DNA of 64,000 nucleotides from Warburgia ugandensis (GCA_035236585.1 CP141132.1:64949880-65013879), one strand, 5' to 3'; counted from the stretch's first letter, positions 1 through 13,320 are shown. The notes: a model not told the origin generated them from the sequence alone. Numbers and translations are program-made.

Positions 1-488
1 GACATGCAGGCATGACTATTATGACAATGCAAAAACTAAAATTATAGCAGAGTTGCTAAAATGAAGGCAATGAAAGAATATATGGTTGAAGTTCGCCAAT
101 TGGGTAAGATGGACCTAAGACTAGAAGATTGATTATGGTTCTTCTTTGATATATGCCTATGCTTTATTTACAACAACTACAAGACTTTGGGCCATAATAG
201 CACCAAATTTTCAACTGATGACAACAAACTAGAATTTCCATATCAGCACTTAAGTAAACATGCATTCTTGCTGTTGTCCTTGAGAACCACAGCCAAGAAT
301 TACTATTGGGGACAGTAGCATATGGCTTGACAAGCTAAAACCCAAGAAAAAGCACCTATACTTTACAAACCCTCTTTAAGAAAAAAAGGATTGGAGGAAT
401 TCAATCTGGCCCCTATCCAAGATAATAAATTTTGTGAAAAAATCTTGGGGTCCGTTATGGTAATTAAACCATCCAGTTTGATGTTTAC

Positions 489-3400
489 CTTCATGCCGTC
501 TTTCAATTTACGGTGAGGAGCACCCACAAGGAGAAGAAGCAAAGCCTTTTTTACATCTTCATGACCAAAAATTTCAGGTGCTAACGATCTTGCCAACTTA
601 TTATAAATGTCACCATCCTCAGCCAGCCGTTCAATTTGCTCTTGCTCGTCTCCTTTAAGTTCATATCTGTAACAAAGCAAGTAATCTGGATTAGAAAATA
701 TATACATATGAAAGATCCTATTCTCTCTGTTTCATAATCCAGTTTCCTCAACAAGCATTCAATCGATGCTGAACATGTTTCAGTAAACAAAAGATTTCAT
801 TTTGTTAAGAGGAAAGCAGAAGTGCAAACTTAACGCATCCATCATCAACAATTAGAATGTCTTAACTCCAAGTTGTATTAAGCAGCAAGCTCGCGTGACA
901 ATATTATGATGTAGCTTCTATCCCTGCATGCTTTTGTAATGGTTAATTTGTCCTGGATCCACTCTTTGAAACATTCTCTGTTTTATTTCCCAATGTGTCG
1001 GAGTTAGGTTAAAGACTGAAATTAACAAAATCATGATGCAGGACGTTCAAAGTCATGCAGCCGGTGCTCTTACCAAAGCACAATTTCACTTCGCTCAAAA
1101 AGACAAGCAGCAATAATTGAATGGACATCCTCTTCAAAAAGTTCATCTAACTAGTATTTTCAAGAATTTTATTTTAGTAACCACCAGATCCAGAGTCTGG
1201 CTTCAGAAAGAACTTCATATGGTCTCATGATTCTCAAAAGAGTAGAAGAAAAACATTGACACTAGAATCCAGATCATAGTTGTTAAATTCATTCCAGTGG
1301 CCATCCTATTTTGGTTAATGGGATGGAATGATTCAGAATTTCATCAATTTTGGAGCACAATTCCATTCACTGAACCAGAGAAATTTTGGTTTTTTCCTTT
1401 TGAAGGCCAGAATTTGCTGGAATTCAGTACTGGAAATGAGCAGAATTGACCTGAACCAACCCAAACAGGTGAAATGGCCTACAATTTGACCGGAAAGTTT
1501 CAATGTACTTCCCTATGGTTTTCATCCTGGAATGGATCATTCCGGAAATTCCAGCCAAAGAGGAATGGAATTGACAACTATGCTCTGGATGCTTTTGTTG
1601 GAGCCAGGGCAGTAATGCCATGTTTCTATCTACAAAACATTTTAATCATTTTGTGCGGGAAATATGACATACTCTTCATATTTTTTCTTGAAATGGGTAA
1701 TAGACATGGCCTCAAGGTATGTATCTGCTACCAAGCCAGCACGCATCGCTCTGAATCCTGTGTAAGGAATTGGAAGAAAAATGCCAGATATTTCCACCAC
1801 ATCACCTGGAGCAACCTGCACAAAATCAATAAACAATGAAAAGTGAAGATTAAGAGCATCTACATACAAGTATAAAAGAATAAATTCTTATAAGTAGCTC
1901 ATAAAAGACTTGCATGTTCCAGCTATAGAACTCATAGAACATGGTGATTGAATCATAAGTTCCTTAAAAGGATTTGGGGAAAAACCAGCAAATAAATTGG
2001 GAAGAAATTATGACATATTTTTAGTTCATTGATATTGCTTACTGAAGTTCATGAGTTTCCATTTATTTATTCTGAGAATCAAGTTAATCATTTTCTTGGT
2101 TTGTGTGCTGTAGGAAACTTTAGATATTTTTTTCCTCAAAAAGATCCCACAAAATTAGAAGATATGACTCACCTTTCTAGTGAGTTCACCTCTGAGATGA
2201 ATGCTCATTGTTCGTGGAATATGGCCTTTAGGAACATGTTCTGCCAGCTCTTGGATCTTTGCCTGCAATAAAATTCATTTCAGCATCGCCACTACACGTA
2301 AGGGAAAAACTACCACCATTGCCTAGTTTAACTCACTGCATGGTTTACAAAGTTCATTATATTTTTTATTTGAGACATATCAGAAGTATTGCTGAACGCA
2401 ACTTGCAGTTTGCAAGCTCAACAATAACTTAGCATGACCAAGTATGGATTTACAATATTGTCAGAATGGGGGGAAATTGAAAATGTGATAAATTAACAAA
2501 GTTCCATGCACTTAACATAACTGACCACATTATCATCTACTGTTTTACAAGGCAGGGCTTTCAAGTGACTGCCGCATTCAGTTCATATCATTAAACTGAA
2601 AAATGTAGGCCTGTGGCATAATTAACTGTCACGGGGTAGAGCAGCAATCCCTCCAACTTGCCACTTAGAAAGCAACTGTCAATAAAATCCTAATGTCTTA
2701 TCAAACAATTCAGCAGTGATTACTATAGACCTTTTGGGGTCCACCCCTTCCCTGGACCCCCATAAGCAGGAGCTTCATGCACCGGTTACCCTTTTTTTTC
2801 AGGAGTGATCATCTCATCGCTGATTGAGAAAGCAAATGCTTTAACCCATAAACTAACTGGCCCTGAATTAGATGATCCTCATTACTTATTGTTTAAGCTA
2901 CTGACAACTGAACTCTAAATAACTGGTCGTTACCAGATTTTTCCAACCATAACAGTAGGACAAATTCAAAAATGAGTTGTTTTCTCATGGATGCTAATAT
3001 TTTCCTCTGGAAAGGATGGCGGGCAGAAGGACATGTTGGGAACTACAGTTGGGTAAATGGACCATATATCTAATAAGGTGTGCTAGGATTGATCTCTGCA
3101 TCAAATTCTAACTCACTGGATACCCTTATACCTTTATTTTGTGGCCTTCATGAGCTAGAAAAGGAAAAACATTTGTTCTACATTGTTCAACAAAGCCTCC
3201 ACAAATCAAAGGCTTAGATCATGAGATGAGGAAAAGAAGTGTATGACCCATCTGTAGCAATGATCAGTCAATAATGTTTTGGAATTTGGATCACTGCATA
3301 AGTGTTCCTCAGTAATTGCTCTGCCAGGCCCATATTTCAGATTACATAAAATCCCCGTAAGAGTTGCCCCAGGTATCCAATAATACCTTAAAATTTTCAG

Positions 3401-6400
3401 ACACTTTCAATAATTTGATCCCAAGCGTGCACAATAGGCCTCTTTCAGGAAAAGATTGGCATTTTCCAAATAACAGAAACCCAAGCAGAACTAATATACT
3501 TCACCAGTAAGTTACTTTACAGGCTCAAACTTGAGAAGCATTTCAGCTATTGGGAATTAATTTGCAAATTTATTCATTGAAAGGTAAAGAAGATACCTCC
3601 TGAAACTTAAGAAATTTAGAAGCTCTCAGCTGAAGAATGAGATTTCCCTTTGCCTTATTTACTTTGCAGCGAGTTGATGGGCACTCAAATAGTGGCATGA
3701 AAACTCGAGCAGTTACTTCCTGTGTATCATATTAAACAAAAAGATAACTAATTTAGAGAACAACATGTTTGGTGTACAATTTGTTCAAGAAGAAATAAGG
3801 CATTGACAAAATCATGGAAATAGAAGGGAAGCCTTGGCACAATGGTAAAGTTGTCGTCGTGTGACCTTGAGGTCACGGGTTCAAGGCGTAGAAACAGACT
3901 CTTGCAAAATGCAAGGTAAGGATGCGTACTATTGTCCCTTGCAACCCCCTCCTTCCCCGAACCCTGCATAAGGGGAGGTTCATGCGGCAGGGGTGGCCTT
4001 TTTTACAAAATCATGGAAATGGTGGAAATCAGAAGAAATTTGAAGCTATCAGGGCCTAACGAAATTGCTAAAGCAGCAGAGGCCTTAGCCATGACAAGCT
4101 ATTAGTTTCATAGACCAACAAGTACATGGAAAACTAAAATCAGGAAAATATCTATATCAAATGATCAACTAGTTGAGCACCAGAGACTGAAATGAAGGTT
4201 CTTTCCCAGCTCTGAAATTATAAAAAGCTACACTTAATGTTTCAGAAAGTAACAAAGAAAGTACAGGCGAATACCAAAATTGGTTGACAGCATATTTTTT
4301 AAATTGACCACCTTGAACATTCTCAGAAAACTACTAAGATAAATGCGCCAGCTAATCTTAGTACTAAAAAAATTTCCGGTGGCTCAGTACTAAAATTGGC
4401 ATGCAGAATAGACATACTGGAAATCTTAACTACCTGGTATATTTCAAAACCACATTCTTCACATGTGTACACAGCAACCTTCATCAAGGGCTTTACATCT
4501 GAACAACGTGTTACGATGCCAGAGATCTTCACAAGCTGGCCAATATGAGAAGCCTTAACTTCTCTTAGTGTAAATGGTGTTCCCTTTGAGTATGCTTTAA
4601 TGTATACTTCGCTGCAATACATAGGAATTCATGTCAATTACATATAAATGCAAGACAGAATGCATAAAATTTAATGATACAACAACTTGAAAATGCTTGG
4701 TCACACATGGAAGCATTGTTCAGTCCTTGACAAACAGTAAACAACCCATAAACAAGTGGAGATTTGTGATGTAAAACAAGGTTGACGATGATAGCAGCAG
4801 TCAGTGACGCAACAAACAAGAAGCTTCAGGCTTTGAATTTATACATTCAGTACTCTAGGTATGCAACTTATCTTCACTTGAGAGAATTATAGTGCTTTGT
4901 TGACTCCTAATATCACCACCGTTGGTACAAGTGACACACGTAATCCAACAAATGTTGGTTTATGACAATTGCATTTTACTAAGAGAATTAACAAATGTGC
5001 TCATGAGGCTTGAAATTAGGAGCTTCAAAGGATCTTTGAATGTCCAAGATAAGCTAGAGCCACATGGTCAGCATAGTTAGAGGAGATAGCTGTGATTGCA
5101 ATTGCTTTCGTCACCTATGAGGCTGAGGAAAGCCCTACCCTTTCTTCAGGAGCAAAGCAACAAACCAAACATTAATTATCACATGATTTACAAGAATAAA
5201 GGAGACATATAGAGATGCATTAATTATCAGGAGATCAAACTTATGAGCCATATCATGAGACTTTCTAAAAGAGTGATAGAGAAGAGGCTATGGCATGAGA
5301 CAAGTGTATCGGAAAACCAGTTTGGTTTCATGCTTCGGAGGTCTACCATGGAAGCTATTTTCTTGCTCAGACAATTGATAGAGAAATATAAAGAGATGAG
5401 AAAGGACCTCCACATGGTCTTTATTGACTTAGAAAAGGCTTACGATAGGTCCCTATAGAGTTAATATAGTGGGTGTTGACCAAGAAAGGAGTTTCATGAG
5501 AGTATATAAACATAATTAAAGATATGTATGAAGGAGCAGTAACAAACATTAGGACCACTAGCTAAGAGACCTATGATTTTCCTATCAATGTAGGATTGCA
5601 CACCTTTTCACATTAATTATAGATGAGTTAACAAAACATTTGCATAAGGAGATTCCACGGTGCATGTTATTGCAGATAAAATAATTTTGATGGCTGAAAC
5701 AAAGGAGGGCATAAAGACAAAACTAGAGTTATAGAGAGATTCATTAGAATCTAAAAGATTTAAAATTAGTCAAACTAAGACAGGGTATATGAATGCAATT
5801 TTAGCAAGGAGAGGAGTGAGAGTGGAGTACATGTAAAGATTGATAACCAAGAAAATACATTAGATAAAATATAAGAGTCACACCAATAGGTAAAAAGATG
5901 AAGGAGATTAGACTTAGATGGTTTGGATATGTCCAACGTAGACCAAAAAGGACACCAATTAGGAGTGAGGCGATCTAAGTCAAAGGTTCTAAAAGGGGAG
6001 GAAGGCCCAAAAGAACATGGATAGAAGTGGTGAGAAAAGATTTTAAAACTTTGGGACTAAATAAAGCCCTGACACTTAATAGAGGAGAATGGAGGAACAA
6101 GATTCATGTGACCCCTAATCTAGATAAGGTTTTGATGGTGATATATTATTCTAAACAAATGTATTTTCTTCTACCAAGACAAAAGAGAATCATAAGCTTT
6201 AGATGTGTAAAAAAGTTAAGCTGGAGAGCTAGGAGCAGTACAAAATAGATAAATAAATAGAGCTACAACACTTAGCCTATCAAACTGTTGACAGAATCAC
6301 CTATTAAGCATTTGAGATGTTAACAACATGAGTTTGCCCTGTTAGTGCAATGAAGGCCTTAGCATTCGAAGGTGTAGTACAAAAATTTACCCTGTAAATA

Positions 6401-7535
6401 GGAAAGCAGAACCTATAGACTGGTATTCCTGAATTCTGTTACTTTCATTTAATACAAAGAACAACAAACGAAAAGTGCATTCCTTGTCCCAGGTGCTGAA
6501 AGAAAATCCTTTTAGCACTTCTTGACAAGCTAGAAAATCTAATTCTCCTGGGAAGTCCATGTTTTTTTATACATTCAAAACTCCAGCTCTCATCTACAAT
6601 TTAAGGACATTAAAGTGACTGCTAAAGATGAAGACTTAAGATAACGAGTCATTTCTAGTTGAATTCTACTGGGCAAAAATGCTCGTTGAAATGCAATTTC
6701 AAGGAGTTGCTAATGCTTGAGTTGTCCACATAAAAGAATGCATTTTAATGTTATTCCCGTTCCCCTTTCCACACACTAAACATTAACTAAAACAGCAATT
6801 CAAAAGAAATGGCAATTTCAAAATTAAAACGAAATCTAAACAAAAAAAATATTCTTTTGTTAGAGAAAGTTGATTTCACTTACTAAAACCGTTTTATCTC
6901 TGGCGGCACGTTCTGCCGTGGGTCATTATTATCCGCATCCTCCGTCCCTTCACGTTCTCTCTGATCAATGAAAATGTCAGGATCATCATCCAACGTAAAT
7001 CCCACTGGGGTTGCCGGCATTAGCTCATCTATCACTTCTGCGAAAATATCGAGATATCGCCGCGTGTTCTCTGTAACCCTTTGCAGAAACTCCTCATCCA
7101 AATCCTTATACTAGAACACAAAATTAAAAGAGAAATGTTAAATTAAATGAGCCGGGTTTGGACCAAAGGACGGATAGATTGCATGGGGAGATATTTACGC
7201 TGAAGAGATCATCAAGATCAATCTGGACAGACCGGGTCTTGCGGCAGGCGACATCTTGCTATCATTGACGAAGAATAAGAAAAGATGAACGAAAAGTTTT
7301 GAGGTCGCTGATCGGAAAAGAAGAATAAAAATAGAAAAGGGATTTTGATTACTTACTAGCATGTTGAGGTATTTAAACTCGCCATGGTCATCGACGAACT
7401 TTTCGAGGAAGTCCTTGGCGATTTCTGCAAGAACAACAAGGGGGAGAAATGTGAGTTGTGGAGAGGGAATAGCAGCAATGGATGAGATCAGATCAAAGAT
7501 TTACCTTTGTCTGCACTGAAATCGATATCCTTCAT
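489..7535 (-). CDS. MCM7: MCM7, DNA replication licensing factor (N-terminal half, partial)
   Basis: Subunit of the MCM2-7 hexameric helicase that licenses and unwinds origins in the nucleus. I place nine coding exons: 7505-7535, 7357-7424, 7199-7258, 6884-7110, 4434-4611, 3597-3719, 2173-2262, 1673-1815 and 489-666. All have GT/AG borders and the phases agree, giving exactly 366 open codons. The start MKDIDF matches plant MCM7. Residues 1-130 form the N-terminal helical part, residues about 130-300 the OB-fold region with a zinc ribbon (C179, C182, C201, C206). The last exon carries the lead-in to the AAA+ core ([20 protein letters not shown]) and ends at LKDGMK before a GTAAAC donor. Walker A, Walker B and the arginine finger lie left of the window, and 1-488 is intron. 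Intron 4 (4612-6883) holds an antisense LINE; SINEs sit in the introns at 2723 and 3826. No break is seen in the exons. Identity is by remembered Arabidopsis and human MCM7 sequence. Confidence 0.95.
2723..2809 (+). mobile_element. Au-type SINE, 5'-truncated
   Basis: Only the 3' part is present: the CCCCTTCCCTGGACCCC block, the GGAGCTTCATGCACCGG block and a T-rich tail. It is flanked by an imperfect 10-bp repeat (CAGCAGTGAT at 2711-2720, CAGGAGTGAT at 2810-2819), which looks like the target-site duplication. It lies in MCM7 intron 6 (2263-3596). Confidence 0.7.
3826..4004 (+). mobile_element. Au-type SINE, full length, with 16-bp target duplication
   Basis: A tRNA-derived SINE with an A-box-like start (CCTTGGCACAATGGTAAAG), a B-box region (GGTCACGGGTTCAAGGC), the GACCC..CTTCCCCGAACCCTGCATA body and a T-rich end. 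A perfect 16-bp duplication (ACAAAATCATGGAAAT) flanks it at 3806-3821 and 4005-4020. It lies in MCM7 intron 5 (3720-4433) on the strand opposite to the gene. Confidence 0.9.
5183..6160 (+). mobile_element. RTE-type LINE fragment, degenerate
   Basis: Part of a non-LTR retrotransposon reverse transcriptase inserted antisense in the MCM7 intron. The readable stretch at 5220-5455 has the plant RTE signature NY.EIKLMSH, then [15 protein letters not shown] and the RT motif A region FIDLEKAYD. Downstream, in shifted frames, are remnants of the ADD motif (LLADKIIL, about 5665-5690), TKTGYMECNF, a W-F-G-H-type piece near 5915 and the C-terminal block ending near VTPNLDKVL at about 6110-6135. Stops, frameshifts and missing sequence between blocks show that it is dead. 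The 5' part (endonuclease) is absent. Confidence 0.8.
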
Positions 7536-7606
7536 CTTCTGGTTTGGGGACGAAAGCGGCAGAGAGAGTGGATGGTAGACGAGAGAGAGAGAGAAGCTTG
7601 GGCAAG

Positions 7607-7694
7607 TTTTGGCGGGAAGTAGTACACCAGAAGGAAAATGTGAAATGGCGGGAAGGCCGTGGTTTTGGCGGGTACTTGGAGAAAGAGCGCGAAA
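7607..7694. promoter_or_regulatory. E2F-type site cluster upstream of MCM7
   Basis: Within 160 bp upstream of the MCM7 start codon there are four E2F-like motifs: TTTTGGCGGG at 7607-7616, AATGGCGGGA at about 7644-7653, TTTTGGCGGG at 7663-7672 and GCGCGAAA (reverse of TTTCGCGC) at 7687-7694. Plant MCM genes are known E2F targets expressed at G1/S, so this is likely the proximal promoter or 5' UTR control region. I see no clear TATA box, which fits a cell-cycle housekeeping promoter. Confidence 0.75.
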
Positions 7695-7830
7695 TTCCGC
7701 TGGCTGCACGTCGAGGTTCGAGTTGTAGTGGGCCCGCCTTTTTTAAGTTTTTATCGGAGCCAAGTTTGGGATCACACGCTGGAGAAGCAGAGATGGAGAG
7801 AAGCTATAAGTGGGACCTGGGCAACTGACG

Positions 7831-8183
7831 ATCAAATCCATTCATCTCATACTTGGCAATTATCTCCCTTCATCGTGAGGTCGCATTGTCAGAGACCTCG
7901 CACGGTTACTCATAAGGAGGTGCGTAGATGGTACCAACAAAACGGATTAATAGGTCAAATTCGATAATTTGATCATATCAGTTACAGATTGGATCTAGAT
8001 TGCAAAAATCCATGTGGATAACGGATCAAAACTCTTCAACCCGTGTCCAAACCGGATGAGGATCACAGATTTGTGAATAATCCGTTTTTCTAGTAGTTTA
8101 ACGTTGGGGTGAGATTGAATTGGATGCATATGGTCTATTGGTTGCCAATCCATTTTAAATAGTAGATTTATTAGATAATCACT
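7831..8183. other. Intergenic, no gene seen
   Basis: Between the MCM7 promoter and the first intergenic SINE. AT-rich sequence without coding character; open frames here are short and not conserved-looking. Confidence 0.5.
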
Positions 8184-8321
8184 TGGTTGCCTCACGGGTT
8201 CAAGGCGTGGAATTAGCCTCTTGCAAAAATGCAAGATAAGACTACCTAATTTAGGCCATTGTGGCCCACCCCTTTCCCAGACCCCGCATAAGCCAGAGCT
8301 TCATGTATCAGGCTGCCCTTT
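8184..8321 (+). mobile_element. Au-type SINE, 5'-truncated, 9-bp target duplication
   Basis: Begins inside the B box (CACGGGTTCAAGGCGTGG) and runs to the GCCCTTTTT end. TTGCCTCAC occurs at 8184-8192 and 8322-8330; the left copy overlaps the first bases of the SINE, as expected if truncation used microhomology. Confidence 0.75.
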
Positions 8322-9250
8322 TTGCCTCACAAGGGTCAAGGTTGTTCACACCTCTAACAAAATCCATGCCAAATCAACATTTCTGAGATAAATTGGATGC
8401 TTATGAATCATAGTCCTTTGCACTGCTATCTCTGTAAAATACATGGGCAATGCTTCTAAGTATACGTTCCTTGCTTACTCATATTAATAGCTGTTTTCCT
8501 CTAATTTTGAAAAGTATTGGTACTCCTAGATAATTATAGTAGATATTTGCCACAAGAAAACAATAATATAGCCATTTTTTTTGCATTCAATTACACTTTA
8601 TGTAGACTTCTCATGGAACTCGTCTAATCTTGATTATGTATATTGTAGCAATAGTTATGAAGATGCAAAAGATTTTTAAAAAATTTTAGAAGTACGAAAC
8701 ACAGAGAAACAAAAATACACATATTTACGTGGTTCCCTCTGAATTGAGATATGTCTACGGGCTCACACCATTTTCAGTATCTTCATAGCAAAAAAATAGC
8801 CCTCATAAATTACAGAAGATTTCTCCACCCCTAAAGAACCTTAGGGGCAAAAGACATAATTGCACTTGTAATACAAATATAAAATTGTCCACCTTTATTT
8901 TTTGGGTTGAAGGCTTTGCCCTCGCACCCCTAGTAGGAGCACACTACCACCTGCACCTCCAAGTGAGCTGACCGCTCAACTCGACTATCATCGGAGGCTC
9001 ACCCCTTGTACCCTTAGTTCATAGCGTAGCATAATTTGATATAGGCACAATAAGATCAAGCCAATCAAGATCTACATCTCACAATAGCAACTCCCATCTA
9101 AAGGTGGTTGGCTGCCATTTGCAATTGAGATGGGAGTAGTCAATGAGATTAACTTCAACATTATTATTACTCATGACTGTCCCCGTAAATAAATCTCTCA
9201 AGTAGCCATAATGTGTGGCTAACATCTTGCAGAGAGTGGTAGTGTTATGT

Positions 9251-9412
9251 ATAATTTACTACTATTAAGCTAGTCTAGAAGTAGTATTATCTTACACCAG
9301 TCAAAGTGCCTTATGAATTGATACCAAAGTCATAATATACTACTACTAAGCTAGCCTAGAAGTAGTTTTATCATACACCAATCAAAGTGCCTTGTGAATC
9401 GATACCAAAGTC
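9251..9412. repeat. Two-copy tandem duplication, 81-bp unit
   Basis: Units 9251-9331 and 9332-9412 are close to 90% identical by eye, both running from an ATAATWTACTACTA start to GATACCAAAGTC. No coding frame is kept. Confidence 0.85.
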
Positions 9413-12400
9413 ACGTTGGCCTTTGTTCCCAGGGGGCAGTAATTGCAAAAAGGGTTTGCCATAAGTGATTGACAATCGAGTAAGGGATGAGACTAGTTTT
9501 TGATAAAATTATTTTTACAATAACTTAGTAATTCTAGATTATATAGCAACACTATAACTCTTTATATCGACTTACTTTTAGCACAGATGATGGCTATGAG
9601 AAATAAAGATAAGCATGTTAAAAATACTAGTATGGTCGAATACTCAATCAATTTTGAAGCCCTTTACAAATCAACAAACCCTAATATTAAGCTTAAAGGA
9701 ATTTACAACACAGGCAAATTTGACTTCACCTCTAGTGATATTATTAAAAATATGGAATAGACAATCAGTCTTGATAATACTAAACATATAATAAACTTGT
9801 TCTGAGAAAAAGATTTGAAAGCTTATTTAGAATCAAGCAAATATAAGTTCAAGAGCATAAAAATTACTGAGCAAAGGAAGAAATAGCATGCGACTACATG
9901 GCATCAATTCATGGAACCATATTATCATTTTGCAAGACACAACACTTGGACATGTGTCTTCTTTGGGACAATCCTTGTTGCAACTACATGATCTCAAAAG
10001 TAGGCATGAGAATGCAAGACCTATAAGAAGGGACATGTACTCTATACAGAAGATGATGAAAGCATCTAAAAAGATGTCATGTTCATGCGAGGGTAAGAAG
10101 ATGATGATGTGTCCTTGTAGCCATATAACCAATGTCATTGTATGATAAAAAGCCATGCAACCATGTGACCTAGACAATTAGCAAAAAAATATAGATATTG
10201 CTATCTAATTGGTTAGGAAGCCTATGTAAAGGCATGTCTTCCCATATCAAAGGCAAGGAATGTTGAGGAGGCATGTTATGCTTCTAATCGAGTTGTTTCA
10301 CTCTTAAAAAACTTTCTTAGAAGGTCAAGAAAATCCTACTAGAAAGTAAAAGAGTAATATACATTGCCACATTACTCTGAGGGGAGTTCAAATTCAAGCA
10401 TTTATAAGGAGTCTTTAGAGCTTGAAATTTCTCTCTATTGGTTTTCCAGCTTTCTAGTCTTGTAGTATCCATTTCTCAGCATAGCCAGCTATAATTTATT
10501 TTCATTCTCTATTTAGTTAATCATGTTTTCTGTATTTAGAGTAAATATTGCATATATGGTAGGCTTTTAAGTCTAATTTATTGATTTCTTACTTTATAGA
10601 ACAATTATTTGAGTAGAGTAGAGTCTCCTCTAGAGGGGAGGAGAAGGAGAGGAGCCAAGCTCTCTCATTTCCTTAGGAACCATCTTAGCTTGGTTGGGAG
10701 ATCTCCATGTCCTTATGATAAGAGGGATGTTTCTAGGATAAAAGCAAGAGAAATAATTTACTTTGATTTATAGTTCATTTGAATGTCCTATCCAAGACGA
10801 TTGGCCCATTCTTGAAGTAGGAAGTACTTTTCAAGGCAACGTACTCTGTCATGCAATTTGGTAGGTCTTAATGAAGTTGAATGAGGATGGTTACTTCACT
10901 TTTATAGTGAGGAAGGTCCCTTATAAATCAATATCATTCATGTATTTTCATTTTTGAAATTCCATCCATTTTTAAGTAGGATTGAAAGATATCTCATATT
11001 CTATCTAGGATAAGATGCATGAAATAGTTAAATGCATCATCTTTTTTCTTCAACCCAAGATAGTCTTACCATCCTATTTAGTAGAGACTAATTTTTAGAT
11101 GAAGTAGGTTTGGTGCCTAACATCTTTCAACTCCATACTAAGCTGTGAACCTGATTTCTAGATATCTAGGCCTTAAGGCATTTTTCCTAGGTGGCAAATT
11201 TGAGTTTGTTGACGGAGGATGAATTGTAACTTATTCATCATAAATCCCCACAATCAAAGAACACGTGATCAATGAATCCAAAAAGGGAGAGGGCAGTAGC
11301 GCTCGAAGCAAAAAAGAGGGAACCACCAAGTTTTGGGACTACCTCAAGCACCCTCAAGTAATTTTTCAAAGCAAGGGATAAAATATAATAAGGAAGCTAC
11401 TAGAAGAATCCTATGGTCTCACAATATGGAATCTTTCACTAAATGTCATAAATCTTGTTTTCACAAAATGAGCAGCGATAACTAACTCGCTACATTAAAA
11501 AGTATATGAAAAGGATGAAAAAAAAATGCATTACTTCTTGTACTAAAAATTTTAGCATTTGATATTGGGGGTGTTTTGATCCTAAAAGTGAGGAGAGATT
11601 GGCCCCACAGCTCTAGGGTGTTCTCCAAAGACTTTCTCCCCTTCTTTCCATAATACGCTCATTGACTACTCCAACTCTTTTCTCATATTCTAACTCTTCT
11701 CCTGTTTGTTTAACTCTTGTTGGACCTCCCATACTTAAGGGGGTTAGCCTTCTATTCATAGATGATAAGTAGTGACATGACATATGAAAATGGCAATGGC
11801 TGGTCAACCCTTACATAGGTGGAAGAGTCACTTGGCAAGTCATACTACACCTTATATTGTACTATTTTGGAGACTTTCCTCATGACATGGCACTGTAGTT
11901 GGCTGAGCATCTTGCTTGGCTACAAAATGGCTCCTAGGTGAAAGGTCAACCACTCCACTTCTTATGCTTTGTTGAAGTGTGAGCTTGAAACCCCCATTTT
12001 CAACCAAAAATTTCACTGTATTTAATGGGATATGGGGTATTTTCCTTTCATCATGCCTATGGTTTGCTCATCACAACTATGATTTGCCTATGTCACAAAG
12101 GATATTTTGTCTTATGACTTGGACATGACATCTAGCCTTGTAGTTTTGGCTCGATTTGTCCTGATTTGCCTTGGAAAGAGATAGATCTTGGCAAAGCTGT
12201 TTGCCGCTTACTAAAGAAGTATATCTGACCTTATTGCACTTTTTGGTCGAATGCCAATGCTATTTTATGAGGGTGCCAAGCGGCATGTGGGCTTACTTCT
12301 CTTGTAATAGAGATTGTGGTCGTTCAAGTGGGTCTTTTGCTGAATAGTTGCTTGTGTCTATAGTTGACACTAGAGCCACTAATCTTCCATTTTAAGATTT

Positions 12401-12484
12401 AAGCAAGTGATTGACTAGGAGGTTTCTTGAGCCTTATTCAAGTGAAATAGGTTTTTAGCGGCGAAAAGTAAGGATGTTTAGAAT

Positions 12485-12510
12485 ACACACACACACACAC
12501 ACACACACAC
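12485..12510. repeat. (AC)n microsatellite
   Basis: Thirteen AC repeats in a row. Confidence 0.95.
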
Positions 12511-13320
12511 TACTTTCTATTAAGTTATTTTTGTTGCTTATATCTTTAGAAAACAACTTTAGCAACCTAGAGTGGCATAACAATTAGGCTTATTTATTTA
12601 TTTTTTATTTTTATATTGTAGGAGAGATGAGAGTTGTTTATGACCAATTATGCTAGACATTTGGTGGTGATACCAAGGATTAGGTTACTTGTAAGAGAAA
12701 TGCTATCAGACTGAGCTTGTGAGATTGAGTCCATGACCTTTCTATCGAAACCCCACACTTGGATGATTTAACCCTTTTTTTTTTACCCTCCCCAGATAGG
12801 CTATGTGCAAAAACTAATGACCATTGATTGCTTGTAGACTAGTTTTCTCTAATTTTCTTATTTAAAAAGTCCAATGATCACAATTAAAAATACTTTTCAA
12901 CAGTGAAAATTAGTAGCTAAAAGCATCAAATTAATATTAATTTTTGAAATTGTCCTAAATTGGGGAGTATGATGAAGATGAATAGTTGAAATCATCTAGA
13001 GTTAAGGCTTAAAGAGAGAGGTTATAAATGTAGTCCCAATAGCATTTCTTACTTGCAACTACTACTATAATAGTGATGATTTTTATTATTTAATATTTGA
13101 TCTTTTATGGTCTCAGGGATGATCCCAAATTTTTTGAATGGCGATGATTTTTATTACTTAACCAAATTGAGATAATTGGAAGAAATATCAATGCAACTAA
13201 AATTGCAAATGTCTTTTTTTTCTTCTTTCTTTTTCTAATGGCATTTAACCAATGACTATTGGGTGAAAGAAGAAATATTTATCCAATATAGTTTTTTTAA
13301 TGTTATTTAGCCAATGACTA

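Larger units (their letters stand above)
8331..13306. other. Gene-poor repeat-derived stretch
   Basis: I see no gene. About 8690-8830 has the ACGTGGTTCCCTCTGAATTGAG-like phrase common in plant LTR elements, and 10266 starts a TGTTGAGGAGGC stretch that looks like a copia-type LTR start, but I could not find partner ends for either. A tandem duplication lies at 9251-9412 and an (AC)n tract at 12485-12510. Confidence 0.4.

Noticed and set aside
1474-1839. Plus-strand frame overlapping an MCM7 exon
   Set aside because: It is the antisense shadow of exon 1673-1815, whose splice sites and protein match MCM7.
3826-4004. tRNA gene, from the A-box and B-box-like sequence
   Set aside because: The boxes belong to a SINE with its own body and target duplication; no cloverleaf with a paired acceptor stem.
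9833-10177. Overlapping plus and minus frames of 85-114 codons
   Set aside because: Composition like the surrounding AT-rich DNA, no family likeness, no promoter or splice context.
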